Source of the DNA: Macrothele yani
Taxonomy: Eukaryota; Arthropoda; Arachnida; Araneae; Macrothelidae
Assembly: GCA_039090855.1 (NCBI GenBank)
Contig: CM077011.1
Span: forward strand, 25,635,001-25,699,000
Length of the DNA: 64,000 bases
Reading direction: 5' to 3'
The notes beneath the pieces were generated by a model. That model did no database searches, had not been told where the DNA came from, and saw only the letters and a program-made list of their open reading frames with translations. Numbering within the stretch: the stretch's first letter is position 1; every line of letters begins with the position of its first letter. The translations under genes were made by a program, and so were the position numbers. This document shows positions 11,310 through 22,430 of this stretch, piece by piece.

Positions 11310-11855
11310 CATCAGAGATTTTTTGAATGATATTCTTCTTCTTAATGAACCACCTCCAATAGAGAAGTTTACTGCATCCAAATACAGGCTTCTAAAGTTG
11401 TGAAGAATTTTCCCTAGTGCTTATTCTTGCCTTTTTTTTTCACCCGTGTTCCAATCATCCTTCCGTACATCTACACTGGTGTCCAAATTTAAAATCAGGA
11501 GGGCAATAGTGGCCAAAGAATCCATAGTACTTAATGAAATGTTAAGATTTTCATAGGACATATGCAAATAGACACTAGAAAGAAATGACCGAATTGGAAT
11601 TTGCATATCAGTAAGCAAAATGCTGTCCAATATGTAAATTGATTTGCATACTTAGAGCCAATGGGGAACGGCAGTAGCATTTCTCGTTGATAGCGCATGT
11701 AAGAAGCGTCAGGAGGCTGCAGGAGTTTTCCATATGTCCAATACACGCGCATCCGACGCTGTACTGTAGCGAGCGATAGGACAACTAACTTACAATAAGG
11801 CCAATCTTAGGCCCAGGTTGCAAGGGACTTGAATATCAACCTAGAGTGATCTCCC
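11310..11855. other. Intergenic, no gene seen
   Basis: Sequence between family C and the 65-bp array, with no recognisable element end or coding region. Duplicated at 28924-29467. Confidence 0.5.
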
Positions 11856-12818
11856 GTTTAAGGCAGCAATTAAACAACACCGGTGGGATGCCACGAAAAT
11901 CTTACCAAGAGAGATTTTATGTTTAAGGCAGCAATTCAAAAACTCCGGTGGGATGTCACGAAGGCCTGACCAAGAGTGGTTCCACGTTTAAGGTAGCAAT
12001 TCAACAACACCGGTGTGATGTCACAAAAACCTTTTCATGAGTGGTTTCACATTTAAGGCAGCAATTCAAAAACACTATTGGGATGTCACGAAGGCCTGGT
12101 CATGAGTGGTTTCATGTTTAAGGCAGCAATTCAGAAACACCGGTGGGATGCCACGAAAATCTGACCAAGAGCGATTTCACGTTTAAGGCAGCAATTTAAA
12201 AACACCGGTGGGATGTCACGAAGGCCTGGCCAAGAATGGTTCCATGTTTAAGGTAGCAATTCAACAACACCGGTGGGATATCGCAAAGGCCTTTCCATGA
12301 GCGGTTTCACGTTTAAGGCAGCAATTCAACAACACCATTGGAATGTCACGAAGGCCTGGCCATGAGTGGTTTCACGTTTAAGGCAGCAATTCAACAACAG
12401 CGGTGGGATGTCACGAAGGCCTTTCCATGAGCGGTTTCACGTTTAAGGCAGCAATTCAAAAACACCGGTGGGATGCCACGGAAATCTGACCAAGAGCGAT
12501 TTCACGTTTCAGGCAGCAATTCAAAAACACCGGTGGGATGTCACGAAGGCCTGGCCAAGAGTGGTTCCATGTTTAAGGTAGCAATTCAACAACACCTGTG
12601 GGATATCACAAAGACCTTTCCATGAGCGGTTTCACGTTTAAGGCAGCAATTCAAAAACACCATTGGGATGTCACGAAGGCCTAGCCATGAGTGATTTCAC
12701 GTTTAAGGCAGCAATTCAACAACATCATTGGGGATGTCACGAAGGCCTGGCCAAGAATAGCTTCACGTTTAAGGCAACAATTCAACAACACTGGTGTGAT
12801 GCCACGAAGGCATGGCTA
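11856..12818 (+). repeat. 65-bp minisatellite, ~15 units
   Basis: The unit starts TTTAAGGCAGCAATTCAACA and continues with a CCGGTGGGATGTCACGAAGG segment and a CATGAGTGGTTTCACG segment. Unit variants alternate (GGCCTGGCCAAGAG, AAATCTGACCAAGAG, GGCCTTTCCATGAG). Sixty-five is not a multiple of three, so apparent reading frames such as at 12663-12848 are by-products. Confidence 0.95.
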
Positions 12819-13627
12819 AGGTTGTCCAAGGCTTACGACACTTGGTGAGGAGCGTTATATTGATTTAACCGCACTGCGTCATAGGTTCTGTATTGCTCGA
12901 CAATTGTCTTCGGAGGTTACCTCTGCTACTGAGACTAAGATATCAAGGTAAACGATATATCGAACGCTTAATGCCATTGGTCTTTAAGCCAAGAGACCAA
13001 AGGATTGTGTCCCAGTAATCGCATCTCACACGAGAGAGAGAGCTTGAACTGGTGGAGGCAATATCGTTCCTGTTGTCCAGACCATTGGGCCGGCGGTCTG
13101 TTCGTGTGGAGCAGCATTATGTTCGACGGCCACAGACCATTCCATGTGTTTGCAGGAGGAGATGTAAATGCTGAGAGTAACGGTTTAGCATAACTGTTTA
13201 CGGAAATGCTTTTTGGACCGCTTTTGTTTTCCTTAGTGGTAAATTTAGTAAGTGCTATAAGTTTAAACGACAAAAGTCAGTCCTTCCAAAACATAACGAC
13301 AGTAAAAAAACTCTGAAACTTCGGAATAACAAGCCTTATTTGCTTAGACATGCAACAAAAATTGAAATTTATGGGAATTTTATAGTGTTTATTCAATCTG
13401 ATATACTTGGAGATCGGGCTGCAGGGCCCGAGCGCTACTCTGGAAACGAGCGTAGCGAACTTAGAGGCGCAGCCCCTAGTTCATTAAATAATAATAATAA
13501 AAAAAAAATTACTGGTGAATGGTGAAACAGTTGGAATTTTTATAAATCCATAAGATCTTGAGGCGTTCGAGGCCCCAGTTCAGGTGGGGACCTTGGGCAC
13601 CGGTCCCGTTGGCCCACCCCTTAAGAC
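12819..13627. other. Mostly unclassified, with a transposase scrap
   Basis: It contains a possible Tc1 transposase scrap (13088-13190), a GA-rich run near 13032 and an AAT/A-rich run near 13487-13508. Nothing else supported. Confidence 0.45.
13088..13190 (+). pseudogene. Tc1-like transposase scrap
   Basis: The reading LFVWSSIMFDGHRPFHVFAG then GDVNAES resembles the block after the first catalytic aspartate in Tc1 transposases (VW.GI..DGR..L.VF..G.V). No TIRs could be assigned. Copy 2 at ~31547-31650. Confidence 0.4.
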
Positions 13628-13817
13628 TGCTATGGTTGCCAGGTCTCTTGTTTTTTGATGGCTTGTCTTAAAGCTTGACAATATCGTTCAGCGCTGATGG
13701 TTGATCCTTTTGGTAGCCACTCAAGAAGCAGTGGTCCTCGATGGTCAAAGAACAGGGTTAACATAACCTTGCCTGCGGAAATGGTGGACTGTGATTTCCT
13801 CGGCGGTGACGAGGACG

Positions 13818-15031
13818 TACACTGAATAGCAATTGAATTAGAGACAGCTGGCGTTATGCAAATGTGGCGCTGTGGTCGGCCCTGTAAACGGAAACGACAT
13901 GACGTATGCAGCGATCCGATAATATAAGGAATGATGCGACGGGAATCAGTAAGAGTCGGACGCAGCATGGGTAAGACGAAGGATCTAAGCGCATTTGATC
14001 GTGAGCAAATTGTTGGTGCCCGACGAATGAGTCACACCATCTCGGATGTTGTGCAGGCACTGGGATTTTCACGATCCACTGTGTCACGAGTGCACCGTGA
14101 GTACATCGAATCCGGTAAAACCATCCCTGCAAGGGCCAACTGCCGTGGACAACAGCGTGTGGATGAGCGGGGTCATCGTCGGCTAGCTCGCATTGTAACA
14201 GCGGATAGACGGATCACAGTGCAAGAAATCACTCGGCAATTTAACGCTGGCGCACAAAAACGTTTAAGCAGCCTTACCATCCAGAACCATCTCCTCTCTA
14301 TGGGGTACAGAAGCCATCGTCCCACGAGGGTACCGCTGCTGACTGCACATCACAGGGTGCAACGATTAGCATGGGAGCGGGAACATCGCCACTGGACCCT
14401 AGACATGTGGAAAAATGTTGCGTGGACTGATGAGTCGAGATTCAATTTGGTACATGCGGATGGCAGGATACAAGTACGGCACAAACCACATGAATCGATG
14501 GATTCTTCTTGCCAGCAGGGTACTCTTCAAGCTGGTGGGGGTGGCATTCTCGTCTGGGGACTGTTTACGTGGACTGAAATGAGACCAATCGTGCGTGTGA
14601 CATCGTCCCTCACAGGTCAACGTTACCGGGATATCCTGGACGACCATTTTCTCCCGTTTGTGCGTCTTCAACATCCCTCTGGGGACCTCATTCTGCAACA
14701 AGACAATGCAGCTCCCGAATTGTATCCGAATGGTTGGATGAACACTCCACCGACGTGACCTCGCTTCCTTGGCCAGCTTGGTCCCCTGAGCTCAATCCCA
14801 TCGAGCACATCTGGGATGCCATCGAGAGAGATGTTTGAGGCTCTGGCTCCCCTCCGTCAAATTTTCGTGAACTGTGGGAGCTTGTTCAGGGGTCGTGGAT
14901 CCATATGGCTTCCCAACGCTTCCGGTGTCTTGTCGAGTCCATGCCGAGACGAATCGCCGTCGTCATCAGGGCGAAAGGTGGTGCTACACGTTACTAGAAA
15001 GGTATCTCTAATTCAATTGCTCTTCAGTGTA
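13818..15031 (+). mobile_element. Tc1-like transposon, family D, copy 1
   Basis: 1.21 kb. TIRs TACACTGAATAGCAATTGAA (left) and the inverse ending TTCAATTGCTCTTCAGTGTA (right). TA at both ends. It is inserted in the mariner at 13628-15545 in the opposite orientation. Confidence 0.9.
13967..14997 (+). pseudogene. Tc1-like transposase (DD34E type), family D, frameshifted
   Basis: The least damaged transposase in the window. The likely start is the ATG at 13967 (MGKTKDLSAFDREQIVGARR). Helix-turn-helix sequence follows (ISDVVQALGFSRSTVSRVHR), then RITVQEITRQFNAGAQKRLS, then the catalytic motifs VAWTDESRF, LQQDNAAP and, after a frame change near 14715-14735, SPELNPIEHIWDAIERDV. All three catalytic residues are visible. 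Faults are the frameshift after QQDNAAP and a stop after IERDV (TGA near 14837). The C-terminus reads MPRRIAVVIRAKGGATRY, as in Tc1 proteins. Recent decay is likely. Confidence 0.85.
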
Positions 15032-15545
15032 TGTTTTCACTGCATGATCTGGTGTTTCGATTCTGGCTCGAAATGATGACGTTAGCTTTCGCTCCCAGCA
15101 ATAACGCGTAGCAGGAAATCTTCACCTTCTTCATGGTAGCGGAGCAGATGCTGTAATGATAGTCCTATTTGTTCATTCATCCGTTCATCGGTCACGTGTT
15201 CCGGTATCCACGTGGCGCAGACCTGACGATATTCAAGGTGCGAATGCATCGTATTGGCGATTCTGATGCTCACACCCGTACTGTTCTGATTTTTCGGATC
15301 GTGATTCTTCGATTGGCCTTTACTGCATCATCCACACGTGTCGCCACTGAAAGAGCACGACATGGTGCTCCTGATCTTGACTGGTCTGCAGTGTTTGTTC
15401 ATCCACCATTAAAGAGCTGGCACCATCACTTTACAGTACTGCGTGGAAGACAAGCAGGCCCATACACCGCCTTCATTCGCCTCTCAATTTCGCTAGGTGG
15501 AGTTTCCACCGATTTCAAAAACAGAATTACAGCACGTTGAGCAAC

Positions 15546-16154
15546 TTTGGACGTATCGATCTCCTACGAGGGAACAATAAAATCAGTGCAGCACATTACA
15601 CGGCTTCTGTAACAAACAAGCTGCGATGCAGTTGCATAGCCTTTAAATCGCCTGTACATTAGCTCCACCCATTGACAAAATTAGGAAGCGCAAACGTACT
15701 CCAGTCAAAGAGTCTCCCTACTTATTGACCTACATTTATACATTCTTGCATTTCAACTTGGTGACATTTGCAGGTGTAACCATGTATACGCAAAATGTGC
15801 ACACATTTACTGGTTGTTATAAAATGTTTGTTACCTTTGTGGTTGGGATGTCTCTTTGCATGCTAAACGTCTGTACTGGCTGTTAAGCGTCTTCCTTTTT
15901 ATCCCTGAGAATGCCTTCCGACTTTGTTTTTGGACACCAGTGTACCTCCTGCTCTTTTCCCGGTTATTATACCTTCTAAATTAAGTGAGGTTTCCCATAT
16001 TTTTAGCACGTCTTGTGTAAAAAAAGGTTGTGCTTATCGGTCTGTCCGTCTTTGGACACTATATCTCGGCAACTATTAGTCTGATTTGAAAAATTCTTTT
16101 TGCATTAGGAAGACTGAAATATGCGAATGACGATCCTTTATATATTATTATTTT
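15546..16154. other. Intergenic, no gene seen
   Basis: No TIRs or coding sequence recognised. It may include the missing 5' end of the mariner. Confidence 0.45.
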
Positions 16155-16690
16155 TTTTACGATGTACAGTTTCGCCGCTAGAGGGCGTAAATGCAGATGA
16201 TATGGAATTCAAAATACATTTTATTCCACATATTTGCTTCTAAGCAACCCATTAAAAAAAATTATTTTACCATTCGATTCCATTTATGTCGAAGAGTATT
16301 TTAGGTATAGTAAGTTTTTGAAATTACGCATAGGTTTTCTGCTATGGGGCGTAAAAGTAAATTGCGTTTCCCCCGATATCTCTACTTCTTAAAATCCGAT
16401 TTGAAATTTTTTTTCTTCAGCGGATACAGCTCCTGATGGGAAATCATTTGCATCAAATTTCTAATGATTGGTACAGAATTGCTTGGCCACCAGGGGGCAT
16501 AAGTGTTAATTTCTGTTTCTGATGTATTTGCAGCAAAATCTGAGCTTCTAAAATCTCCATTGAAAATAATTCGTTTGTGGACCGATACTACTGACGTCGA
16601 TAAACCTTTTCGGAATATTTCCTTTCTAAAATAATGCATGGTATCTCCGCCAAGGGGCGTAGATGTATATCTTATTTTTGTCATGGTTGT
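16155..16690. repeat. Degenerate ~150-165 bp periodic block
   Basis: GGGCGTA-type motifs recur at about 16183, 16345, 16493 and 16655: GAGGGCGTAAATG, GGGGCGTAAAAGT, GGGGGCATAAGTG, GGGGCGTAGATG. They are separated by similar AT-rich sequence with TCTCGGCAACTATTAG-like and AAAATCCGATTTGAAA-like stretches. It reads as an old tandem repeat or a decayed element. Repeated at ~34615-35150. Confidence 0.45.
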
Positions 16691-16744
16691 AATAAGAAAT
16701 TGAAGCCTTAGTTTTCAGACGGAAACTAAGGCTTCCATTTGGTT

Positions 16745-16870
16745 TCCAACGCTGTCGTGTATGATGTCAGACACGACACTGATATAACATGAGAGTGACG
16801 TCACAAATGGAGGGAGCTCATCTCTCTAATGTCATGGCCTTGTACTTTCTAGTCGGCCTGCAAGGTGAGA
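16745..16870. repeat. Dispersed repeat G
   Basis: The block ACGTCACAAATGGAGGGAGC through CTTGTACTTTCTAGTCGGCC recurs in modified form at 21158-21220, 35205-35330, 47640-47815 and, inverted, 50742-50805. No coding potential. Class unknown. Confidence 0.6.
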
Positions 16871-16983
16871 CTTTCAAACACCTTGATAGCCTCATAACTC
16901 AATACGAAAGAATTACAAATGAAATCTGAGTTTTGGAAACAAAGAATTCTTGAGAAGAGATATTACGAGAAACCAGAAATTAT

Positions 16984-17265
16984 GGTCGTTCCACCTAAAA
17001 TCTCTGCCTTATGTTTCCAATGGTAAAACAGGTCGCGCCATCTATTAACACGTCTAAACATTACTCTAAGAAAAATGATTGATTTTTAATATACAGTAAT
17101 TACGGTTATGTTTTAGCAAGTATTAAGCACCCCATCCTATAACTTAAAGTTAGTTTTATCGATGTGCAAATGTTCATCCTTGAGAATGCATTAATTGCGA
17201 AGAAAATATGTAAAGAAGTTTTACCGTTGGAAACATAAGGCAGAGATTTTAAGTGGAACCACCTT
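16984..17265. mobile_element. MITE E, short form, copy 1
   Basis: Inverted ends of ~46 bp: GTTCCACCTAAAATCTCTGC then CTTATGTTTCCA on the left, and TGGAAACATAAGGCAGAGAT then TTTAAGTGGAACCACC on the right. About 280 bp, non-coding. A long form with TTAA at its ends is at 62746-63424. Confidence 0.75.
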
Positions 17266-17788
17266 AAGAATGTGCTGAGCTGCTGTCTTGACAGTCTCTC
17301 TATACGGGTGTAAAGACTTCGACGTTGGAAAAAAGGCTCCACATGAAGGTATTAATGCATTTGATGTACGGTGTGCCAGAAGAATGCTAAAAAATAAGAT
17401 ACTCAGATGAATTCAAAGATAAAGAGGAGTGGGTGAAATCCCCCTACTCGAAAAAAGAATTGCAGCCATTTTCTCTTTTCTTTTCTTTTTTTTTTCTTTT
17501 TTTGTTCATTTACGTGATGCTTAAAGTGTCTAAAATTATGAGAAACCACTAAATTTTTCATGAGTATTGATTCGTTTTCCTCCATTTTTCCAGCTTGAAA
17601 CATAATGATTTATAAAATACAAAAATACCCGAGGGAAGATTTTGTAAACAACTAATTACAGGCTGATCGGTGGTCCAAGAAGGGTGGCTTCGACTCCCGG
17701 ATGCAGAGGGCTAACTACGCATTTCTGCACCAAGGACAAATCACAAAACATTGAGAACCCATCGTCTTTTTATTATATTTAAATGGAT
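17266..17788. other. Intergenic, no gene seen
   Basis: It includes a pyrimidine-rich run near 17470-17510. It ends at the 5' truncation point of the RTE copy. Confidence 0.5.
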
Positions 17789-20277
17789 ACCACAAGTCAT
17801 CCTGAAGAAGAAATTGAAGAATTTTATGAGGAAATTCGTCATCTAAATAATAAAGGTAAGCAGCACTTGAAGATAATTATGGGAGATTTCAATGCAAAAA
17901 TAGGGCACCGGCAACAGAATGAAACTTCAGTAGGTAAATTCGGTCACGGCAACAGAAACCAGCGTGGAAATACTCTCGTTGAGTTTGCAGAGGCAGAAGG
18001 ATTTTTCATCTTGAATTCCTTTTTCAAGAAAAAGCCACACAGGAAATGGACATGGAGACATCCAATTGGGACGACAAGTGAAATTGATTTTATTATGTGT
18101 AACAAAAAATTCGTCATCGAAGACTGCAGTGTGCTAAACAAGTTCAACACAGGTAGTGACCATAGATTGGTGAGATGTAAGATGCACCTCAACACTAAAC
18201 TGGAACGTGGCAAGCTCATAAGACAAACAAAATGTATTGACATAACCAACCTTAAAAAACACCATAATACTTTCAAGTTGGAACTGAAGAACAGATTCTC
18301 TGCTTTAGAAGGCCTAACATCGGAAGAAGTGGATATTTCGGAAGTTAACAGAAAAGTAACCAAAGCTCTTATGGAAACAGCAACAAAATTAGCTGGGTCT
18401 AAGAGCAAGTTGCATGTAAACATCAGGAAAAACCAAAATGTTGATGCAAAAAAGAAGAGAGATGAGGACAACTAAAGAAGATGTGACTTCCAAAGTGGAA
18501 TATATAGAGCTATGCAAGACAGCACGAAAAAGTATCACTGAAGACGTAAGGAAATTCAACTGTGAGCTAGTGAGGAAAGCAATTGAAAACAACCAAAGCC
18601 TAAAGATAGCAAAGGGACATCTCAGTAAGGGAAGAAAACAGATTATGGCTCTGAGAAAAGAAGATGGTTCTATAACAAGAAATAGAGGCGAAATTTTGAC
18701 AAGAGTGAAAGATTTCTACTCCAAATTATATGAAAGGGATGATACATGTACTCCAGACATCATGAAAGGTACCAGAGTTCTTCCAGTCCTCGCAGCAGAA
18801 GATGCTCATGCAATCAAGAACATGAAGCGGGGGAAAGCTCCAGGAGAAGATGGAATTACTATAGACATCATACAAGAAGCAAGTGGAGAAATTGAAACAG
18901 TACTCGCCCAAATTTTCACTCGATGCCTTAATGAAGGGAAGATTCCTGAGGATTGGAACAATGCTACAATGATCCTGCTACATAAAAAAGGTGACATTGA
19001 GGATCTCAGGAACTACAGACCTATCAGCCTCCTATCAGTGGTTTATAAAATCTTCACTAAAGTTCTTTCACACCGCTTGAAGGTAACACTGGACATGGCT
19101 CAACCGAGAGAACAAGCTGGATTCAGGAGTGGCTACAGCACAATAGATCATATCCATGTGCTGAGAGAACTAATTGAAAGAGCGAGGGAATATGAACTTC
19201 CATTGTGCATGGCTTTTATCGATTATGAAAAAGCCTTTGATTCGGTGAAACCATCAGCAGTTACCACGGCTCTGAAATCCTGCGGTATTGAAGATGCATA
19301 CATTAATATTATTAATAACATCTATGAAAATGCAAGTGCAAAGATTCGGCTGTTTGAAAATACAACACACATAAAAATTGGAAAGGGAGTGAGACAAGGT
19401 GACACCATATCTCCGAAGCTCTTTAATGCCACATTGGAAAATGTCTTTCAATCACTGAACTGGGAAAACAAAGGGATAAAGATTAATGGAGATTATCTAA
19501 CCCACCTTCGTTTTGCTGATGACGTAGTCATTTTTGCAACTACCCCATCAGAGCTACAGAGTATGATCCAGGAACTTGCTGACAAGAGTAAAGAAGTGGG
19601 ATTAAAAATGAACTTTCAGAAGACAAAAAGTGATGTACAATGCTTTTACAAGAAATGAAGATTTATCGATTGATGGGGAAAAGCTCGAGATAACAGACAC
19701 GTACGTTTATCTTGGACAGCAGATATCAAGTGAGGGTCACATTGGTGAAGAAATTAATCGGCGTACAAAACTTGCCTGGAGAGCTTTTGGAAGAAACAGC
19801 ATAATTTTCAAGAGCAATATGCCATTATGTCTTAAAAGAAAAGTGTTTGATCAATGCATCCTTCCAGTGCTTACGTATGGTGCAGAGACGTGGACCTTAA
19901 CTAAAAGAGACATACAAAGGCTGCAGACAACTCAAAGCAGCATGGAGAGGTGCATGCTTGGTGTAACCAGGAGAGATAAGAAGAGGAACACGTGGATCCC
20001 AAAAATGACAAGAGTGGAAGACATCATGATCAGAGTTAAATCCCTGAAATGGCAATGGGCTGGACATACTGCCAGAAGAACAGACCATCGATGGACAGCC
20101 GAAATTTTAGATTGGATTCCAAGGGACAGGAAAAGACCCAGAAGAAGACCACATGGAAGATGGGTGGATGAAATTCGAAAGTATGCGGGAGTGACATGGA
20201 GGAGACTGGCACAAGACAGACCGTTGTGGAGGAAACTTGGGGAGACCTTCGTCCAGCAGTGGATTGATAATGGTTGA
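17789..20277 (+). pseudogene. RTE endonuclease-reverse transcriptase, three frames
   Basis: The family protein nicks target DNA with an APE-type endonuclease and copies its RNA by target-primed reverse transcription. Here the first third of the endonuclease is missing. Remaining motifs are IIMGDFNAKIG, EIDFIMCNKK and TGSDHRLVRCKM (endonuclease), then NYRPISLLSVVYKIFTKVLS, AGFRSGYSTIDHIH, MAFIDYEKAFDSV and RFADDVVIFA (reverse transcriptase with FADD active site). The C-terminus includes LTYGAETWTLTKRDIQRLQT. A 5-nt loss near 18420 shifts the frame and ends the first piece at 18475. An extra A at ~19627 shifts it again. Confidence 0.9.
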
Positions 20278-20310
20278 CAATGATGATGATGATAATGATG
20301 ATATATAACA
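17789..20310 (+). mobile_element. RTE-type non-LTR retrotransposon, mosaic copy 1
   Basis: 5' truncated relative to the copy at 51655-54856 and ending in a GATGAT-rich tail, as RTE elements do. Upstream of 19543 its variants match 36247-38755 (for example CTACCCCATC). From 19556 on they match 51655-54856 (for example GAGCTACAGAG and GGGGAAAAGCTCGAG). The downstream flank also follows the inverted partner. A recombination or assembly junction therefore lies within 13 bases. Confidence 0.9.
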
Positions 20311-20584
20311 CTAATTCTGGCGAGTAGCACTAAATCTCTCTACCTTATATATAATAATGACAATAATAATAAACTGGTGAATATTATCATAAGATCGTTT
20401 TTCCAAAATTGGTCTGGGAACCCAACATATGAAGGTTCTATAAGATATTCAGTCCCCTATAGCAGTGGATACATTCACGATAAAGAACAGCATAATCTTA
20501 CTCGTAAGAAAGGTTAATTCTAGTCTAAAGATCATAGAGTTTTTGTAGATAATGCATTAGTAAATTTATGAACATATCTGTTAC

Positions 20585-20795
20585 AAAATGTAAACTACAC
20601 GCTCTAATGTTCTTTCGTTTCCTGTCATCAATGTCAACTCTTCTGATACGTGATAACCACAAATTTTGGCGCTTCTCAATTAAATCCTTATAATTCTGAT
20701 CCCACTTCCTTCGTTTAGATGGTAATCTATAATTAGATAACATCATTATCTCTCCCACTTCGGTTACTGCAACCAAAAACAGCACATAACACCAT
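20585..20795 (-). pseudogene. THAP zinc-finger fragment (inverted copy)
   Basis: Minus-strand reading: MVLCAVFGCSNRSGRDNDV, a frame change, then YRLPSKRRKWDQ, LWLSRIRRVDI and RACSLHF. This has the THAP layout: C-x4-C at the start, the conserved P, the W, and C-x2-H at the end. The codon after HF begins GTAACA, so the fragment may stop at an old splice donor. An internal frameshift near the DNDV/YRLP border disables it. THAP domains bind DNA and occur both in host regulators and in P-element-type transposases. Sister copy at 51167-51377. Confidence 0.7.
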
Positions 20796-20879
20796 CTTCC
20801 TTAACGCTCCACAATGCAAATCGGCTTGTACACCAGTTAATCACCAGGATGTCTGCTAGGATGGTTTACCTCGCTGTGA

Positions 20880-21389
20880 CATCATATGCATACGGTCTAT
20901 ATCGCGGCCGGCCATATATGCAGAACAGAGTAATGAAAAGAGAAGAAAGAAAACTGCTTAAGTGTATGCGACACGAAATTTTTCTTTTAAGTCTTAAATA
21001 TATATCAAAATTTTAAAGATGTAGAACTGAAATATTCGGGAAAACACGTCGACACACTGGTTACTTACTCCCTACAATGACGGCTTTCAATGTATTCCCG
21101 AACTAAAATGATCTTTATCGGTCTATTCTCCTCCAATATCGTTGCATTAGAGTAATGTCGCAAACGGAGGGAACTGATTTCTCTAATGTCATAGCTTTGT
21201 ACTTTCTAGACGCCCTTGGTTGAACTCGAAGATCTCATTATGACATGGAACTAATATGCAATCGCCGTAATAGTGAAAGTTTGCGACGCTGTTTCCGTAA
21301 CCTCTGTATTGGTATCATGTAACAGAGGATAACGTTGTTTCAGCCCCTTCATCTGGAGCATTAGCAAAACTCACGAGTTGAACATATAC
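20880..21389. other. Non-coding, with a piece of repeat G
   Basis: It holds a match to repeat G at 21158-21220 (TCTCTAATGTCATAGCTTTG). No coding sequence seen. Mirrored at ~50570-51080. Confidence 0.5.
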
Positions 21390-21602
21390 TCTTTTTTTTT
21401 TTTTTTGATTGGATGTTTAACGACCACCGTGAGCAACTTAATGGGCTATAAGCAGTCACCCGTCCCTAATTTAGGGTCACTGGCTACAGGGATGCCGTAA
21501 GACAAACACAACATCTATGCCTCACCGGGATTCGAACCCGGACCCCTTTCGGACGAATGATCAGAGGCCATCGCTTAGACCACTGCGCCACCGGGGCGGC
21601 CT
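21390..21602 (-). mobile_element. SINE A
   Basis: Reverse orientation: T-run, then GATTGGATGTTTAACGACC, body, B-box (GGATTCGAACC) and A-box region GCGCCACCGGGGCGGC. The segment between the GGTCACTGG and GCCGTAAGAC blocks is shortened by deletion. Its inverted twin is at 50362-50568. Confidence 0.9.
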
Positions 21603-21790
21603 GTATATTCTGTGAGAAGAGAGTAAACAAGTGCGATACATATTGAGCATGCGAGGGAAACCTGCCGCCGTGACATTCGCAGCGATATAAGCTTCTTTTG
21701 AAGCTAATTGTCTGCTCTGCTTCACTCCGCGATCTGTCCGGAGTAAAATCTCGTTCTTGATATGAAGAAAAAAGGAACTTTATAACGATA

Positions 21791-21898
21791 ACTGTGGCGC
21801 AGTGGTCTAAGCGCTGGCTTATAACCATTCGTCCGAGATGGGTCCAGGTTCGAATCCCGGTGAGGCATGGATGTTGTGTTTGTCTTACGGCAGTGGCT
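21791..21898 (+). mobile_element. SINE A, cut by rearrangement junction
   Basis: Only the head and first body part are present (GTGGCGCAGTGGTCTAAGC through CTTACGGCAGTGGCT). At 21898 the sequence switches to the start of segmental copy 2. The uncut equivalent, in reverse, is at 49963-50168. Confidence 0.9.
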
Positions 21899-22220
21899 AA
21901 CACTCATATCTTCTCGGTATTTATATCAACTTCATTGAAATCCTTCAAGCGTATTTGGTTATCATCAGCGACATTTTTAACTTAATCACTGTGATTCATT
22001 TTGGTATTCAGCTTTATCTTTTCTTATGATTCTGAAAATAATTAATAGGTACGATTTGTAATGTTCGTGTATTCAGAACTCATGGTACAGACTTTAAGGG
22101 GTGGTAGAGCACACTGCAACAAACATTTTTTTGTATAGGAATGCATGGGCGCAAGTGACGCGTTGAGGCACAAACACAAGAAATAGACATGAAAGGAAAC
22201 ATAAATTATGTGGGTCTGGT

Positions 22221-22430
22221 GCGATTCGTCCAACGACGATTGGTCCAATGCCGATTCGTCCAATGCCGATTAGTCCAATGCCGATTCGCCCAAAGGGACG
22301 ATTCGTCCAATGGACAATTGGTCCAAAGGTACAATTCGTCCAATGGTACGATTGGTCCAATGCCGATTCGTCCAATGGGTCGATTGGTCCAATGCCAATT
22401 CGTCCAATGGGACGATTGGTCCAATTCCGT
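22221..22430 (+). repeat. 15-17 bp minisatellite, left array, copy 2
   Basis: Same array as 4653-4862 with single-base changes, such as CGATTAGTCC in the fourth unit. Confidence 0.9.

Larger units (their letters stand above)
13628..15545 (-). pseudogene. Mariner transposase split by family D insertion, copy 1
   Basis: On the minus strand the N-terminal part lies at 15545-15032: QRAVILFLKSVETPPSEIER, then RRMKAVYGPACLPRSTVK, NRRITIRKIRTV, RQVCATWIPEHVTDERMNEQ, LSLQHLLRYHEEGEDFLLRV, then HHFEPESKHQIMQ. The catalytic continuation lies at 13817-13628: SAGKVMLTLFFDHRGPLLLE and RYCQALRQAIKK. This order and these motifs match mariner rather than Tc1. The first catalytic site reads GSES plus a stop where mariner has GDESW, and the final part of the catalytic domain is absent. 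Family D sits between the two parts. Confidence 0.75.
4330..19550 (+). repeat. Segmental direct duplication, copy 1
   Basis: This stretch recurs in the same order and orientation at 21898-~38010. The offset is 17568 at the left end and 18458-18460 after the minisatellite. The left boundary is sharp: GGGAAAGGTT then AACACTCAT here, against GGCAGTGGCT then AACACTCAT in copy 2. Divergence is uneven: very low around 13.6-17.7 kb, visibly higher at 7.4-9.5 kb. The right boundary lies inside the RTE element (see 17789-20310). Confidence 0.95.
19556..21898. repeat. Inverted copy of 50061-~52406
   Basis: The reverse complement of 50061-~52406 is found here; paired coordinates sum to 71959-71962. It covers the 3' part of the RTE, its tail, the THAP fragment, unclassified sequence, one SINE A and half of another. 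It ends abruptly inside a SINE at 21898, where segmental copy 2 begins. Confidence 0.95.

Noticed and set aside
11856..12848. CRISPR-like array or repeat-encoded protein in the 65-bp repeats
   Set aside because: The repeats are contiguous without unique spacers, the genome is animal-like, and 65 is not divisible by three, so no repeat frame is maintained.
17944..18471. Minus-strand frames of 100-220 codons opposite the RTE elements
   Set aside because: They are antisense shadows of the endonuclease and reverse transcriptase reading frames and lack recognisable domains.
20278..20310. GATGAT repeats as independent microsatellites
   Set aside because: They follow the RTE coding end in every copy, so they are the element's own tail.
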